This document shows, one piece after another, positions 15,827 through 24,290 of a DNA stretch of 45,130 nt. The DNA is from Bacillota bacterium. GTDB taxonomy: Bacteria; Bacillota; Clostridia; Clostridiales; Clostridiaceae. How positions within the stretch are numbered: position 1 is the first letter of the stretch; each line of letters begins with the position of its first letter. The notes under the pieces are model-generated. The model made no database searches and was not told the origin of the DNA. It saw only the letters and a program-made list of their open reading frames with translations. The stretch covers positions 1-45,130 of the forward strand of contig JAEZKY010000086.1 in NCBI GenBank assembly GCA_023435985.1. Reading direction: 5' to 3'. The position numbers were made by a program, and so were the translations under genes.

Positions 15827-17269
15827 TTATAGTTCTTCTCCATTAGTCTTTATTACATTTTGATACCAGTAGAAGCTGTCCTTCTTATAACGATTCATTG
15901 AAGCACCTTCTTCTTCTTCACGATCTACATAAATAAATCCATAACGTTTTTGGTATCCATTTAACCAGCTTAATAAGTCTGTTATTGACCATGTGCAGTA
16001 TGCTAGTACTTCGCATCCTTCATTAATAGCTTCCTTTAATTCTTCCACATGAGCCTTTAAATATGCTATACGATACTCATCATGAATCTTATTATCTTCA
16101 GTCTTCTTATCAAATGCACCTAGTCCATTTTCAGAAATAATTATTGGTAAGTCATATCTGCTTGTAATAGTTCTACAAGCCATTCTTATACCTATTGGAT
16201 CTATAGTCCAATCCCAATCTGTAGTTTTTAAGTATTGATTTGGTGGATTTTTAAATAATCCTGGAGTACCACTAACTTGTGCTGTTCCTTTTTTACCTGT
16301 TGTATTCATTTCAGCCATTCCAACACCATCAATTGGATTGTACTCGACAACTGCAGTTTGGTAGTAGTTGACACCCATAAAATCTACTTGTGCAGCTGCT
16401 TTCATAAGTTCTGCATCTCCTTCTTCAAAAACAGGTGCAACACCTTGTGTTTCTAAATATTTAAATGCAGCTTTTGGATATCTTCCATATGCATATACAT
16501 CCATCCACCAAAATGATTGTATATCGTCATAATCTGCTTTCGCTATGTTATTTATTGGATTACAATCTATTGCATAACTTGGTGAAAATGCAAAACTGGC
16601 CCCTATTTTTCCATTTGGAACTATCTTTCTAAAAGCAAGCACTGCCTTAGCATGAGCTAAATTTGCATGATGATTTACTTGGTAAAACATCTTTGAATCA
16701 TTCTTCTTGCCTGGTGGATGTATAGCCATCATCCATCCATGTGCTGTAAATATATTTTGTTCATTTAAAGTTATCCAATACTTAACTTTATCTTTATAAC
16801 GCTTAAATAAGGTTACAGCATAATTTTCAAAATCATCAATGATTTGTCTGCTTTCCCACCCATTATATTCTTCCTGCAGCGCTAATGGTAAGTCCCAATG
16901 ATATATTGTGACCATTGGTTCAATCCCATACTTTAAACATTCATCAATTACATTATCATAAAATTGTAATCCTTTTTCGTTAACTTCTCCTTTTCCCTTT
17001 GGATAAATTCTTGGCCAAGAGATAGAGAATCTATATGTCTTTAATCCCATTTCTGCCATTAAAGCGATATCTTCTTTATAACGATGATAGTGATCAACAG
17101 CTACATCTCCATTAGTACCCTTAAATGTTTTTCCTGGAATTCTTACGAATTCATCCCAATTACTTTTTCCCTTTCCTTCTTCTTCTGCTGCACCTTCTAC
17201 TTGATAGGCAGCCGATGCACTTCCCCATAAGAAGTCTTTTGGGAAACCATGCTTTTCTTTAAAATACAT
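15827..17269 (-). CDS. GH1 6-phospho-beta-glucosidase
   Basis: A 480-residue GH1 (beta/alpha)8-barrel enzyme. The N-terminal signature is FPKDFLWGSASAAYQVEGA. Catalytic residues are the acid/base Glu170 in TLNEQ and the nucleophile Glu380 in ISENGLG. Where plain beta-glucosidases have an NFEW-type Glu, this protein has DLLSW, followed by KRYGFIYVD and YKKDSFYWY. The Ser/Lys/Tyr pattern is the phosphate-binding signature of 6-phospho-beta-glycosidases, so the substrate is probably a 6-phosphorylated beta-glucoside such as cellobiose-6-P. No PTS genes are nearby, so uptake must be encoded elsewhere. The enzyme is cytoplasmic (no signal peptide). The ATG follows AGGAGGATGAA. A palindromic repeat lies just upstream. 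Confidence 0.88.
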   Translation of the reverse strand: MYFKEKHGFPKDFLWGSASAAYQVEGAAEEEGKGKSNWDEFVRIPGKTFKGTNGDVAVDHYHRYKEDIALMAEMGLKTYRFSISWPRIYPKGKGEVNEKGLQFYDNVIDECLKYGIEPMVTIYHWDLPLALQEEYNGWESRQIIDDFENYAVTLFKRYKDKVKYWITLNEQNIFTAHGWMMAIHPPGKKNDSKMFYQVNHHANLAHAKAVLAFRKIVPNGKIGASFAFSPSYAIDCNPINNIAKADYDDIQSFWWMDVYAYGRYPKAAFKYLETQGVAPVFEEGDAELMKAAAQVDFMGVNYYQTAVVEYNPIDGVGMAEMNTTGKKGTAQVSGTPGLFKNPPNQYLKTTDWDWTIDPIGIRMACRTITSRYDLPIIISENGLGAFDKKTEDNKIHDEYRIAYLKAHVEELKEAINEGCEVLAYCTWSITDLLSWLNGYQKRYGFIYVDREEEEGASMNRYKKDSFYWYQNVIKTNGEEL

Positions 17270-17294
17270 CTTTCATCCTCCTAACAACGTTTCA

Positions 17295-17452
17295 GGCACA
17301 ATCAAAAAATAACAAGTCCATTTGCCATCCTATTTTCCATCACACTACATCAACAAATTGACCTAATAGTCCCCCTATGAGGTCAATTTTTCTCCTTGCC
17401 TAATGGAAAATATCCATGGCAATTTCGGACTTGCTATTTATTTTCATGTGCC
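17295..17452. repeat. Palindromic MITE-like element with nested inverted repeats
   Basis: Three nested inverted repeats. The outer pair is 17295-17319 (GGCACA ... AAGTCC) with 17427-17452 (GGACTTG ... TGTGCC). The middle pair is 17321-17340 with 17403-17422 (TTTTCCAT / ATGGAAAA). The inner pair is 17355-17364 with 17380-17389 (AAATTGACCT / AGGTCAATTT). Related arms occur at 9443-9466 and 32442-32501, so this is a dispersed family. It lies within the leader of the GH1 gene and could influence its expression. Confidence 0.65.
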
Positions 17453-17710
17453 TTATTATTACATTTTTGATCAACTAATCCCCTCAAATTAACATTCAAA
17501 AAACAACACTAAACATTAGCAAGACTTTATAAGTCTAGCCTATCATATACCTGAAATTTTGTCTATAACTTTTAAATTTTTATGTCATAACTTTACTTAA
17601 AAAGAACATAACTTTTTATTTTTTACAATATTAATAAGCATTGATTATTTATTTTCATATGCCCTAGTTTCACCAAAATATAAAAGCTTTATAAAACATT
17701 AACCAAAAAT

Positions 17711-17738
17711 ATCCTAACATGCAAAGACATGTTAGGAT
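17711..17738 (-). terminator. Terminator of the GH62-like gene
   Basis: Perfect 11-bp stem (ATCCTAACATG / CATGTTAGGAT) with a 6-nt loop. On the minus strand it is followed by a TTTTT run, directly downstream of the arabinofuranosidase-like gene. Confidence 0.85.
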
Positions 17739-17745
17739 ACTTAAA

Positions 17746-18720
17746 TTAATAATTTTTTATTACTCCTAAGTCCCAGGTAAGCTTTTGATAATCGCCATTC
17801 AAATTAGTAGTACCTTGAATGAGGAAATCAACATGATTAATATCGTTTATCTCCATTTTCTGATTATATCCTGAACGTAGGATTTCGCCATGTGATACGT
17901 TAGTTGTCCACTTATCTGCATCATAAGTTAAATTACCATGCCATGCCCACTTTTCAGCTACTTGAGTCCATGGTCCTCCAGCATTCTTTGATGTCCATAA
18001 TTCATAATAGCGGCCATCTTTCTGATCTTCAATAATCATATAATATTGACCATCTGCAAGTGATTTATAAACATGTGAACCTTCGAAGGAATTAGTTATA
18101 GCCACTGTAGGTGCACTCCAACCTGTTGGGAAATTAGCTAAAGAGGTCTTACGTACATACAATTTTCCAGAACCATCACTTGGTGTATTATACATGTATG
18201 CATATGAATCGTCACAAACAATGTAGTAATCCCATCCCATATTTCCAGATATACCAAATGATTTTGGTCCTGACCAAGAATTAGGATCATCTATATTTTT
18301 TGTTGTAGCATAAGCTGCTCCATAAGTTCCATCTTGATATACTAAATACCATAACCCCTTAGGCTCATAATAAAATACCTCAGGTGCACAAAAATAGCTT
18401 TCTCCAATTGAACTCATGTAATTACGTGGTGCAGTCTTAAGTCCTGAAATTGTACTTGCAGATGTATGAAGCATCTGCCACCCTCCACTTTGATTTGCTC
18501 CTGTATAAAACACATGATATTTGCCATTATAGTAAACAATGCTCGGGTCCTTAGCACCATAATAATCATATGGTTTTGCTTGACCATGATTAATAACTCT
18601 TTCACCTACATGCCATGTCGGACTAGGATTTGCTGCTGCACTTGCTGCCGATACAAATGATGATGTTATTAGTACTAAACCAATAATAAACACAACACTT
18701 TTTCTCATTAATCTTTTCAT
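17746..18720 (-). CDS. Secreted GH62-like alpha-L-arabinofuranosidase
   Basis: A 324-residue secreted five-bladed beta-propeller glycosidase. The signal peptide covers about residues 1-30 (basic MKRLMRK, hydrophobic core, AASAA). The mature enzyme shows the GH62 pattern: GAKDPSIVYYNGKYHVFYT with the catalytic-type Asp, YFCAPEVFYYEPKGLWYLVY, WDYYIVCDDSYAYMYN, and SFEGSHVYKS with the acidic Glu. Such enzymes release arabinose side chains from arabinoxylan. I start at MKRLMRK because its ATG follows AAGGAGGATGTATTT. The frame extends 12 codons further upstream without a ribosome binding site. A likely sigma-A promoter and a dyad lie upstream. No other xylan genes are adjacent. Confidence 0.82.
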   Translation of the reverse strand: MKRLMRKSVVFIIGLVLITSSFVSAASAAANPSPTWHVGERVINHGQAKPYDYYGAKDPSIVYYNGKYHVFYTGANQSGGWQMLHTSASTISGLKTAPRNYMSSIGESYFCAPEVFYYEPKGLWYLVYQDGTYGAAYATTKNIDDPNSWSGPKSFGISGNMGWDYYIVCDDSYAYMYNTPSDGSGKLYVRKTSLANFPTGWSAPTVAITNSFEGSHVYKSLADGQYYMIIEDQKDGRYYELWTSKNAGGPWTQVAEKWAWHGNLTYDADKWTTNVSHGEILRSGYNQKMEINDINHVDFLIQGTTNLNGDYQKLTWDLGVIKNY

Positions 18721-18791
18721 AAATACATCCTCCTTAAATAATAAAATTAGATTCATATTATTCCCAATCTCTCCTCATTCCCCCTTTTCCT

Positions 18792-18819
18792 ATGGTATGT
18801 TATCTTTTTTTGATGTCAA
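18792..18819 (-). promoter_or_regulatory. Sigma-A type promoter of the GH62-like gene
   Basis: On the minus strand TTGACA (18814-18819) and TACCAT (18792-18797) are separated by 16 bp, about 75 bp upstream of the start codon. An 8-bp inverted repeat abuts the -35 and could be an operator. Confidence 0.55.
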
Positions 18820-19075
18820 AATTACAATGAATCATATCAATTGTAATTGCTGTCACAAACTTTATCTGCTGACTATAAAAAGTTGATATCCCTATGCTCT
18901 TCAATTTGTAGCCGTTTACTTAAAGTTACTTTACACACTATGCTAAGTAAAAATATGGTTATATAACCTTTATTAACATAATTATATCACCTTGTAATAA
19001 AACGATCGTATTATCTTAAGCCCGATAATCGACATCTCACGCAATCAAATTATAGATATATTAAATTACAAAATA

Positions 19076-19099
19076 TGGACTAAGTTTTCACTTAGTCCA
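19076..19099 (-). terminator. Terminator of the YibE/F gene
   Basis: Perfect 10-bp stem TGGACTAAGT / ACTTAGTCCA with a 4-nt loop. On the minus strand it is followed by ATATTTTGTAATTT, 30 bp beyond the stop codon. Confidence 0.75.
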
Positions 19100-19128
19100 C
19101 ATGATGTATATTATAATACTATAAAAGC

Positions 19129-20316
19129 TTATTCGTTATCAGAACTTTTCTTTCCTTGAAGAAGTTTAGCAGTGATACCTGATACAATAGGAACTGTCAA
19201 AATAATTGCAAAGCCGCCACAGACAGCATTAAGAATATCAATTGCGATGCCGTTAGAGTTTATCAATTGTTTAAACTGCACTTCATAAGAATACATCAAG
19301 ATAAATGAAAAAATGGACTCACCTAAAAATGCTAAAATAAGTGTGTTTGTCATGGTACCCATCATATCTCGTCCTATATTCATACCAGAGTTGAATAATT
19401 CCGTAAAGCTAACATCTGGTTTTTGCATTTGCAGCTCATTTATTGAAGTTGCAATAGAAATAGCAATATCCATTACAGCACCTAGTGAAGCAATAATAAT
19501 CCCTGTAAATAGAAGATCCTTCACTTGCAGCTTACTTTGACCAGCAATATTGAGCAGTGCATCTGTATCAGAAGATGTATAACCAGATACTCCTAAAATT
19601 TTGCTAAAAACAAGCATAAGGATAACTGAGATAATTACCCCAGCTACAGTTCCTAATATAGCGGACAAAGTTTTCCTGTCAAAGCCTCCCACAAGAAAAA
19701 GTGTTACGCAGGAAGTGACCACAACAAGTAAAATAGTTGCTTCAATAGCAGGTACACCATGAAAAAGTAATGGAACAAAAATAAATAGTACTGTGGTCAA
19801 TGTAAATATAATCCCTAGCACAGAATGGAAACCACGCCAGCCTCCTACCAAACAGATTGCCCCAATAAAAAGACCGATAAGTACAAGCAAAGGAACAACA
19901 CGATAAGGTGCAAACATATAAGCATTCACGAAGGATGTGTCACCAGTGGATGTATTTACAGACACTACAATATTTTGACCATTATGAAGAACAAAATTTG
20001 TATCATAGTTAAGTGCATTATTAATTTGAAAAGTTTTTCCCTTATATTGTCCACTTTCTATACGGACACTGACAATTTGTCTTCCACTATATAATCCTGA
20101 AAAACCTGAAGGGTTTATTGATTGCTCGTCAATTGAGACAACCTTACCTGTTTCGTAATGCATTTCTCCGCCAGCTTCTGAACTATATGGGTTATAGATC
20201 GGCGTGTGAGAACTAAAAAGTACAGCTATTATGATATAAACAAACAAAACAGCAATTGGCCCAATAACTTTACCACCTATTTTAATTGATGAAATCCAAT
20301 CTAATTTTACCTTCAT
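19129..20316 (-). CDS. YibE/F family multi-pass membrane protein
   Basis: A 395-residue YibE/F-like membrane protein. TM1 is at about 16-36 (IGPIAVLFVYIIIAVLF). An extracytoplasmic beta-rich domain (about 45-140) carries ETGKVVSIDEQSI and YKGKTFQINNALNYD. Then come seven or so TM helices including VVPLLVLIGLFIGAICLVGG, GASLGAVMDIAISIA-like sequence, and the loop GRDMMGTMTNTLILAFLGES. The family is widespread in Firmicutes; no biochemical role is established. I start at MKVKLDW, whose ATG follows TAGGAGAAATGAC. A GTG nine codons upstream would lack a ribosome binding site. It stands alone between two terminators. Confidence 0.82.
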   Translation of the reverse strand: MKVKLDWISSIKIGGKVIGPIAVLFVYIIIAVLFSSHTPIYNPYSSEAGGEMHYETGKVVSIDEQSINPSGFSGLYSGRQIVSVRIESGQYKGKTFQINNALNYDTNFVLHNGQNIVVSVNTSTGDTSFVNAYMFAPYRVVPLLVLIGLFIGAICLVGGWRGFHSVLGIIFTLTTVLFIFVPLLFHGVPAIEATILLVVVTSCVTLFLVGGFDRKTLSAILGTVAGVIISVILMLVFSKILGVSGYTSSDTDALLNIAGQSKLQVKDLLFTGIIIASLGAVMDIAISIATSINELQMQKPDVSFTELFNSGMNIGRDMMGTMTNTLILAFLGESIFSFILMYSYEVQFKQLINSNGIAIDILNAVCGGFAIILTVPIVSGITAKLLQGKKSSDNE

Positions 20317-20376
20317 GTCATTTCTCCTATTTCTATACTGCACTTATATAATAGCAGCGTAATTTTATATAACAAA

Positions 20377-20402
20377 CAATCTAGTCAATATAAACTAGAT
20401 TG
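20377..20402 (-). terminator. Terminator of the secreted phosphatase gene
   Basis: Perfect 9-bp stem CAATCTAGT / ACTAGATTG with an 8-nt loop. On the minus strand it is followed by TTTGTTATATAAAATT, about 35 bp beyond the stop codon. Confidence 0.7.
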
Positions 20403-20436
20403 CTTGATCTTTTTAAAGATTTTTAATACTTATTAA

Positions 20437-22095
20437 TTAGTTTTTTGTAATTGTATAGCTATCAATTAGTGATTCATTATTTAATGTGTAATCTGTTGTT
20501 GCATAAGTTTTAATTGTAAATGTATTGTCTGTGAAAGATACATCAGAATAAGATGGAACATAACCTTGCCATCCAACGACGCTGAAAGAATGATCTGCAC
20601 TTCCTCCAACTGTATCGTTACTGCCTGCATTAAAGTCATAATATTTACTTCCTGTTCCAGTGTCAAGAGTAAAGTAAACTGTGCCTTTAGGATTTGTTAC
20701 ACTGTCTGGATAATCTTTTTTTGCATAAGTAGCTTTTGGATTTGTAGTTCCTGGTATAGAAGTAGTATTAGTCTTTTCTAAATTTTCAGATGCTCCAGTA
20801 TCAGGATTAATGACATTTCCATTAAGCATTTGAGCTGTACGAGTATAATAATGATCATGGCCTTGTAATACAACATCTACATTATATTTATCCATCATCT
20901 TTGTCCAAGTGTTACGAATTGTTAAAACTGGATCATCAATCTCATTCTTAGTATTGTGATTTGCTTCACTGTATGCAGATTGATGCCATACAGCTACTTT
21001 CCATTTTACATTTGGATTAGCTTTAATAGCTTCACTCATAAATTGATCATGACCAGCTGTAGCATAGTTATTTGCATTAAGTACCATAAATAAAACAGGG
21101 CCAGCATTAAACCAATAGTCACCGTCATTTCCATAGCGTGTAGCACCAAGCTTGCTTATGTTTGGTTGATTGTAATGATAACCATAATATTCACCCATTT
21201 GATGATCATGGTTACCAGAAAATGCAGCTAAAGGCATGCTTTGTATATAATTTATTGAAGGATCAGGATTGAAAAAGTCTCTATATTGATACCATTGTCC
21301 ATCAGGAACACCTGAAGGTTGAGTTAAATAATCATAATCGTTAATTTGATCTCCCATTGAAAATAAGAAGTTTAAATCTTTATTTTGAGTTACCAGCTTA
21401 AGCATGTTTTGCCAGCCAGTTTTATCATCATTTAAGTTCTTATGTCCACCTGTAGCATTAGATTTAGCAGTCCCCTTAGAATCATCAAATGCACCAATTT
21501 GTGGATCACCAAAAGCGGCAAAGCTTACCTTATCAGTAGGTAGAGTAGTAATCGTATAAACTGGACTCCAATTACCTTTCTGGTCACTTACAGAATATGA
21601 ATATTGTGTGTTTGGATCTAATCCTGTTACTGTTGCCTTATTTGAATATTCACCAGTTAGAGTACCCGCTGAAGGTTTTCCATTAAAAGCGTTATCCCCA
21701 TAATTAGCAGGTTCAGGAGTTCCTTTAGTATGACCAAGAACAGTTACATCTTGATCAATAGCTTGTGTAGCCTTTACTGCAGCCTGATCTGCAGCCTGAA
21801 CCACAGCAGAGTCTGGAAATTGTGTGCCATTCATTTTAGATGTAGGTGAAATTTTTACTTGAGCTTTTCCAGCAGCTTGAGTAAACCAAGCGAAATCAAG
21901 TTCCTTTGGATTTGAACCAACACCTGCATTAATGTTATAAGGACCTGCTACCTGAGGCAAAGAAAAACCTTCAATGCTTGAGGTTCCTGTAACAGCAGCA
22001 TTAACGTCTGCTATATAAGGTAGACATGCAGAAGTAGCAACCACTGCAGCTACTGCTATTGGAAGAATAAACTTAGTTTTCTTACTAATTTTCAT
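20437..22095 (-). CDS. Secreted purple-acid-phosphatase-like metallophosphoesterase
   Basis: A 552-residue exported protein. The signal peptide covers about residues 1-34 (KKTKFILPIAVAAVVATSAC, then ADVNAA). An N-terminal FnIII-like domain (about 45-190) has NTQYSYSV and ends at TLPTD. The calcineurin-like metallophosphoesterase domain has all the dimetal motifs: FGDPQ, SMGDQIND, SGNHDH, WHQS and GHDHYYTR. The lack of a membrane anchor or sorting signal suggests release or loose wall association. The likely role is recovery of phosphate from organic phosphoesters. A four-repeat Pho box lies 55-93 bp upstream, so it is probably induced by phosphate limitation through PhoP. The ATG follows AGGAGGTCATATTAT. 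Confidence 0.9.
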   Translation of the reverse strand: MKISKKTKFILPIAVAAVVATSACLPYIADVNAAVTGTSSIEGFSLPQVAGPYNINAGVGSNPKELDFAWFTQAAGKAQVKISPTSKMNGTQFPDSAVVQAADQAAVKATQAIDQDVTVLGHTKGTPEPANYGDNAFNGKPSAGTLTGEYSNKATVTGLDPNTQYSYSVSDQKGNWSPVYTITTLPTDKVSFAAFGDPQIGAFDDSKGTAKSNATGGHKNLNDDKTGWQNMLKLVTQNKDLNFLFSMGDQINDYDYLTQPSGVPDGQWYQYRDFFNPDPSINYIQSMPLAAFSGNHDHQMGEYYGYHYNQPNISKLGATRYGNDGDYWFNAGPVLFMVLNANNYATAGHDQFMSEAIKANPNVKWKVAVWHQSAYSEANHNTKNEIDDPVLTIRNTWTKMMDKYNVDVVLQGHDHYYTRTAQMLNGNVINPDTGASENLEKTNTTSIPGTTNPKATYAKKDYPDSVTNPKGTVYFTLDTGTGSKYYDFNAGSNDTVGGSADHSFSVVGWQGYVPSYSDVSFTDNTFTIKTYATTDYTLNNESLIDSYTITKN

Positions 22096-22149
22096 ATAAT
22101 ATGACCTCCTAAAATAAATAATTCCTTCTTATTAACGTTACTCCTTTCA

Positions 22150-22188
22150 GTTTAAGTGATGGTTAATATATGGTTAATTTTGCTTTAA
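22150..22188 (-). promoter_or_regulatory. Pho box: four PhoP-type half-sites at 11-bp intervals
   Basis: Read on the minus strand: TTAAAG, TTAACC, TTAACC, TTAAAC, each separated by 5 bp. The plus-strand half-sites start at 22183, 22172, 22161 and 22150, an exact 11-bp period. This matches the Firmicutes PhoP consensus of tandem TT(A/T)ACA hexamers spaced by about 5 bp. It lies just upstream of the secreted phosphatase gene. Confidence 0.8.
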
Positions 22189-22315
22189 ATATTCTAATTT
22201 ACCATTAATTCTCTTAAAATACTCCAAGTAGATGTTTCGATCCACGAAAACAGATAAGCTTTTAATTTCTCCAATTAGATATATCACACCAGATGGACTA
22301 AAATATTATGATATT

Positions 22316-23263
22316 TTATTTGTTTTCCCTGCCTCCCATAAGACTATTAGAAATCATGCCGACAATCACAAATATTATGCCTATAATTCCAAAAGTATTT
22401 GGGATTTTATCACCAAAAACAAATATTCCTCCAAGTAATGTAAACATCACTTCTCCAGCTTGAGTTGATTCTATAATAGCCATTTTATGAGTATCTCCCC
22501 CAACTATATCTCCAGCCTTAAAAAATAGTACAGTTGCAATAACACCTGAAAAAATAGCAACTATTAAAGACTGAATTAACTGTCCCTTACTTGGAAGTCC
22601 ATCAAAAATTATACCAAAGGAAGACAAAACAAACCAAAATGGCATACTACAAAGGGTCATCCCGAATACTCTCTGAAAAGTAGTAAACTTATTTTCACAT
22701 ATCTCTATCATTTTACGATTTCCAAGTGGATAAGCAAAAGCAGCTAAAATCACAGGTATAATGCCTATACCTAATTGTGATACAGACACAGCCTTTGAAT
22801 GCTCAAGCTGCATTAGTAATATCCCAAATAAAATCACACTAGACATCAAAATAGATTTCTTAGGCGCTCTGCATCTTACTCTAGTAACCTTAGCCCCGGT
22901 TTGTGCATTTTTAAAAAATAAAGGTGACATAAGTGCTCCCGCAACTATTGTTATCTGCCATGTGCCTGCAACTAACCATGATGCACCATAAGCTGAAGCA
23001 AAGCTTAGTGGAGCATAAAAAATTCCAAATCCTACTGTGCTCCATATAATCCATTGAAATGTTCTCTCTTTTATATCTTTTAAAACATAAAACAATTCCT
23101 TTTTTAAAAAAACAATAACAGATAAAATTGGTAGCATAAAAACATATCTAAGACATGCGCTCCAAATCCAATTTCCTCCAGAGACACTCATTTGTTGATT
23201 TAATACAAAAGTGAATGCAAAGAAAAATGATGCAGCTATTCCAAGTGCAAATGCCTTTATCAT
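22316..23263 (-). CDS. DMT-superfamily (EmrE-type) multidrug/metabolite exporter
   Basis: A 315-residue integral membrane protein with about ten TM segments in two repeats, starting MIKAFALGIAASFFFAFTFVLNQ. Motifs such as SASLRY-like WSACLRYVFMLP, SWLVAGTWQITIVAGALMSPLF and AIIESTQAGEVMFTLLGG place it in the multidrug-resistance-efflux branch of the DMT superfamily. It probably exports a small metabolite or drug; the substrate is unknown. The ATG follows AAAGGGGAG. It is divergent from an XRE-cupin regulator, 153 bp between starts, and has a clear sigma-A promoter (TTGAGC-17 bp-TATAAT). The regulator is the likely local controller (inference). Confidence 0.82.
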   Translation of the reverse strand: MIKAFALGIAASFFFAFTFVLNQQMSVSGGNWIWSACLRYVFMLPILSVIVFLKKELFYVLKDIKERTFQWIIWSTVGFGIFYAPLSFASAYGASWLVAGTWQITIVAGALMSPLFFKNAQTGAKVTRVRCRAPKKSILMSSVILFGILLMQLEHSKAVSVSQLGIGIIPVILAAFAYPLGNRKMIEICENKFTTFQRVFGMTLCSMPFWFVLSSFGIIFDGLPSKGQLIQSLIVAIFSGVIATVLFFKAGDIVGGDTHKMAIIESTQAGEVMFTLLGGIFVFGDKIPNTFGIIGIIFVIVGMISNSLMGGRENK

Positions 23264-23289
23264 ATATATCTCCCCTTTCTATATGTTAT

Positions 23290-23318
23290 ATTATATATTT
23301 ATGCGCTATATTGCTCAA
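23290..23318 (-). promoter_or_regulatory. Sigma-A promoter of the DMT exporter
   Basis: On the minus strand TTGAGC (23313-23318) and TATAAT (23290-23295) with a 17-bp spacer, 27 bp upstream of the start codon. Confidence 0.7.
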
Positions 23319-23336
23319 TATATAATTTACTTTTCC

Positions 23337-23363
23337 TCTAGAATGCTATAAAATATATCTAGA
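23337..23363. promoter_or_regulatory. Candidate operator: two TCTAGA palindromes 21 bp apart
   Basis: TCTAGA occurs at 23337-23342 and 23358-23363, centre distance 21 bp (two helical turns), in the divergent region between the exporter and the XRE-cupin gene. The flanks are also partly symmetric (TTTTC / GAAAA). It is a plausible binding site for the XRE-cupin regulator, but this is inference. Confidence 0.4.
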
Positions 23364-23416
23364 AAATTGCGCTTCCATAATGTACAAAACTATTGATTAA
23401 TAGCAAGGAGGTTTTT

Positions 23417-23977
23417 ATGGAAAATCTAAATTTGATTATAGGAAATAAACTTAAATATATAAGAAGTAAGAGAAATTTAAGTTTGGATGAACTATCTAAG
23501 TTAACCGGTGTCAGCAAAGCAATGCTTGGTCAAATAGAGCGAGGACAATCTAATCCTACGGTTTCAACCTTATGGAAAATTGCAACTGGACTTAAGGTAT
23601 CTTTTTCTGTCTTTATCGATGAGAGTAATGATGAGCTTAATATAATAGATCAAGAAGATATAATTCCAATAATAGAAGAAAACAGTAAAATGCGATTATA
23701 TCCCATATTTCCTTTTGATATTAGTAAAGGATTTGAAATATTTACAATAGAACTTGAGTCTGGCTGTATTCATCCTTCCACACCACATAATGATGAAGTT
23801 GAAGAATATATCCTAGTCACACAAGGCGAAATTGAAATGATTATAGATAATAAAAGCTTTAGATTAAAAAAGGGAAATTCTTTGAATTTTAAAGCAAACA
23901 AATCGCATACTTATAAAAATATAAGCGATTCTATAGCTATATTTCAGAATATAATACTCTACAAAAAAATAGAATAA
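23417..23977 (+). CDS. XRE-family regulator with C-terminal cupin domain
   Basis: A 186-residue protein. The N-terminal XRE helix-turn-helix (about 6-65) reads GNKLKYIRSKRNLSLDELSK, then GVSKAMLGQIERGQSNPTVS and LWKIATGLKVSFS. The C-terminal cupin (about 110-180) holds HNDEVEEYILVTQGEIEMII and LKKGNSLNFKANKSHTYKN, a likely small-ligand pocket. Proteins of this layout control nearby transport or catabolic genes in response to a ligand. I start at MENLNLI, whose ATG follows AAGGAGG; an in-frame TTG eight codons upstream would place that site inside the gene. It is divergent from the DMT exporter. Confidence 0.9.
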   Translation: MENLNLIIGNKLKYIRSKRNLSLDELSKLTGVSKAMLGQIERGQSNPTVSTLWKIATGLKVSFSVFIDESNDELNIIDQEDIIPIIEENSKMRLYPIFPFDISKGFEIFTIELESGCIHPSTPHNDEVEEYILVTQGEIEMIIDNKSFRLKKGNSLNFKANKSHTYKNISDSIAIFQNIILYKKIE

Positions 23978-24290
23978 AAGGCTTAACAGATTTTCTTTTA
24001 GCTTCACTATTATCTTTATTTTTAAGTGCCTCTCTCTAAACTTCTGCCATATAAAATAATAATCGAATTAAAAACACATCATTAATTTAGAATAATGTGA
24101 TTTTAAGCTGACACAATGAATTCAAATTAAATATTTCTGTGTCTATTTAATTTGAATACATATACTTTCTAGCTGTTAAAGCCTTGTAAATTCTCGAAGT
24201 TAAGTTTATACTGTCAGTAATACTTAGAGCTCTATCTAAGTATTACTGAGTTTTAAAGTTTTTCATAAAATTTTTGAGGAGAATAAATCA
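23978..24290. other. Intergenic region with two strong hairpins before the merR gene
   Basis: 313 bp. Arms 24120-24133 and 24144-24157 form a perfect 14-bp AT-rich stem with a 10-nt loop, possibly ending the XRE transcript. A second perfect 15-bp stem lies at 24214-24249 (separate entry). No gene is seen. Confidence 0.6.
24214..24249. repeat. Palindrome 1 of the ACTTAGA...TCTAAGT family, upstream of merR
   Basis: Perfect 15-bp arms 24214-24228 and 24235-24249, loop GCTCTA, followed by GTTTTAAAGTTTTTC. The core ACTTAGAG-CTCT-ATCTAAGT resembles both the dyad in the SDR promoter at 26079-26098 and the cores of the hairpins at 24795-24842 and 26299-26350. It could be an operator for autoregulation of the MerR gene, 42 bp downstream, or a terminator. 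Confidence 0.5.

Larger units (their letters stand above)
17270..17745. other. Intergenic region between the GH62-like and GH1 genes
   Basis: 476 bp occupied mainly by the palindromic element at 17295-17452 and, at the right end, by the terminator at 17711-17738. Around 17642-17665 is a further weak resemblance to the element's right arm (ATTTATTTTCATATGCCC). No gene is visible. Confidence 0.6.
18721..19128. other. Intergenic region upstream of the GH62-like gene
   Basis: 408 bp with the promoter at 18792-18819, an inverted repeat AATTACAA / TTGTAATT at 18820-18848 directly upstream of the -35, a weak CcpA-site-like sequence at 18907-18920 (two departures from consensus), and the YibE/F terminator at 19076-19099. 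Confidence 0.5.

Noticed and set aside
18414..18605. Met-rich 63-codon frame inside the GH62-like gene
   Set aside because: Out-of-frame shadow of a clearly conserved secreted enzyme.
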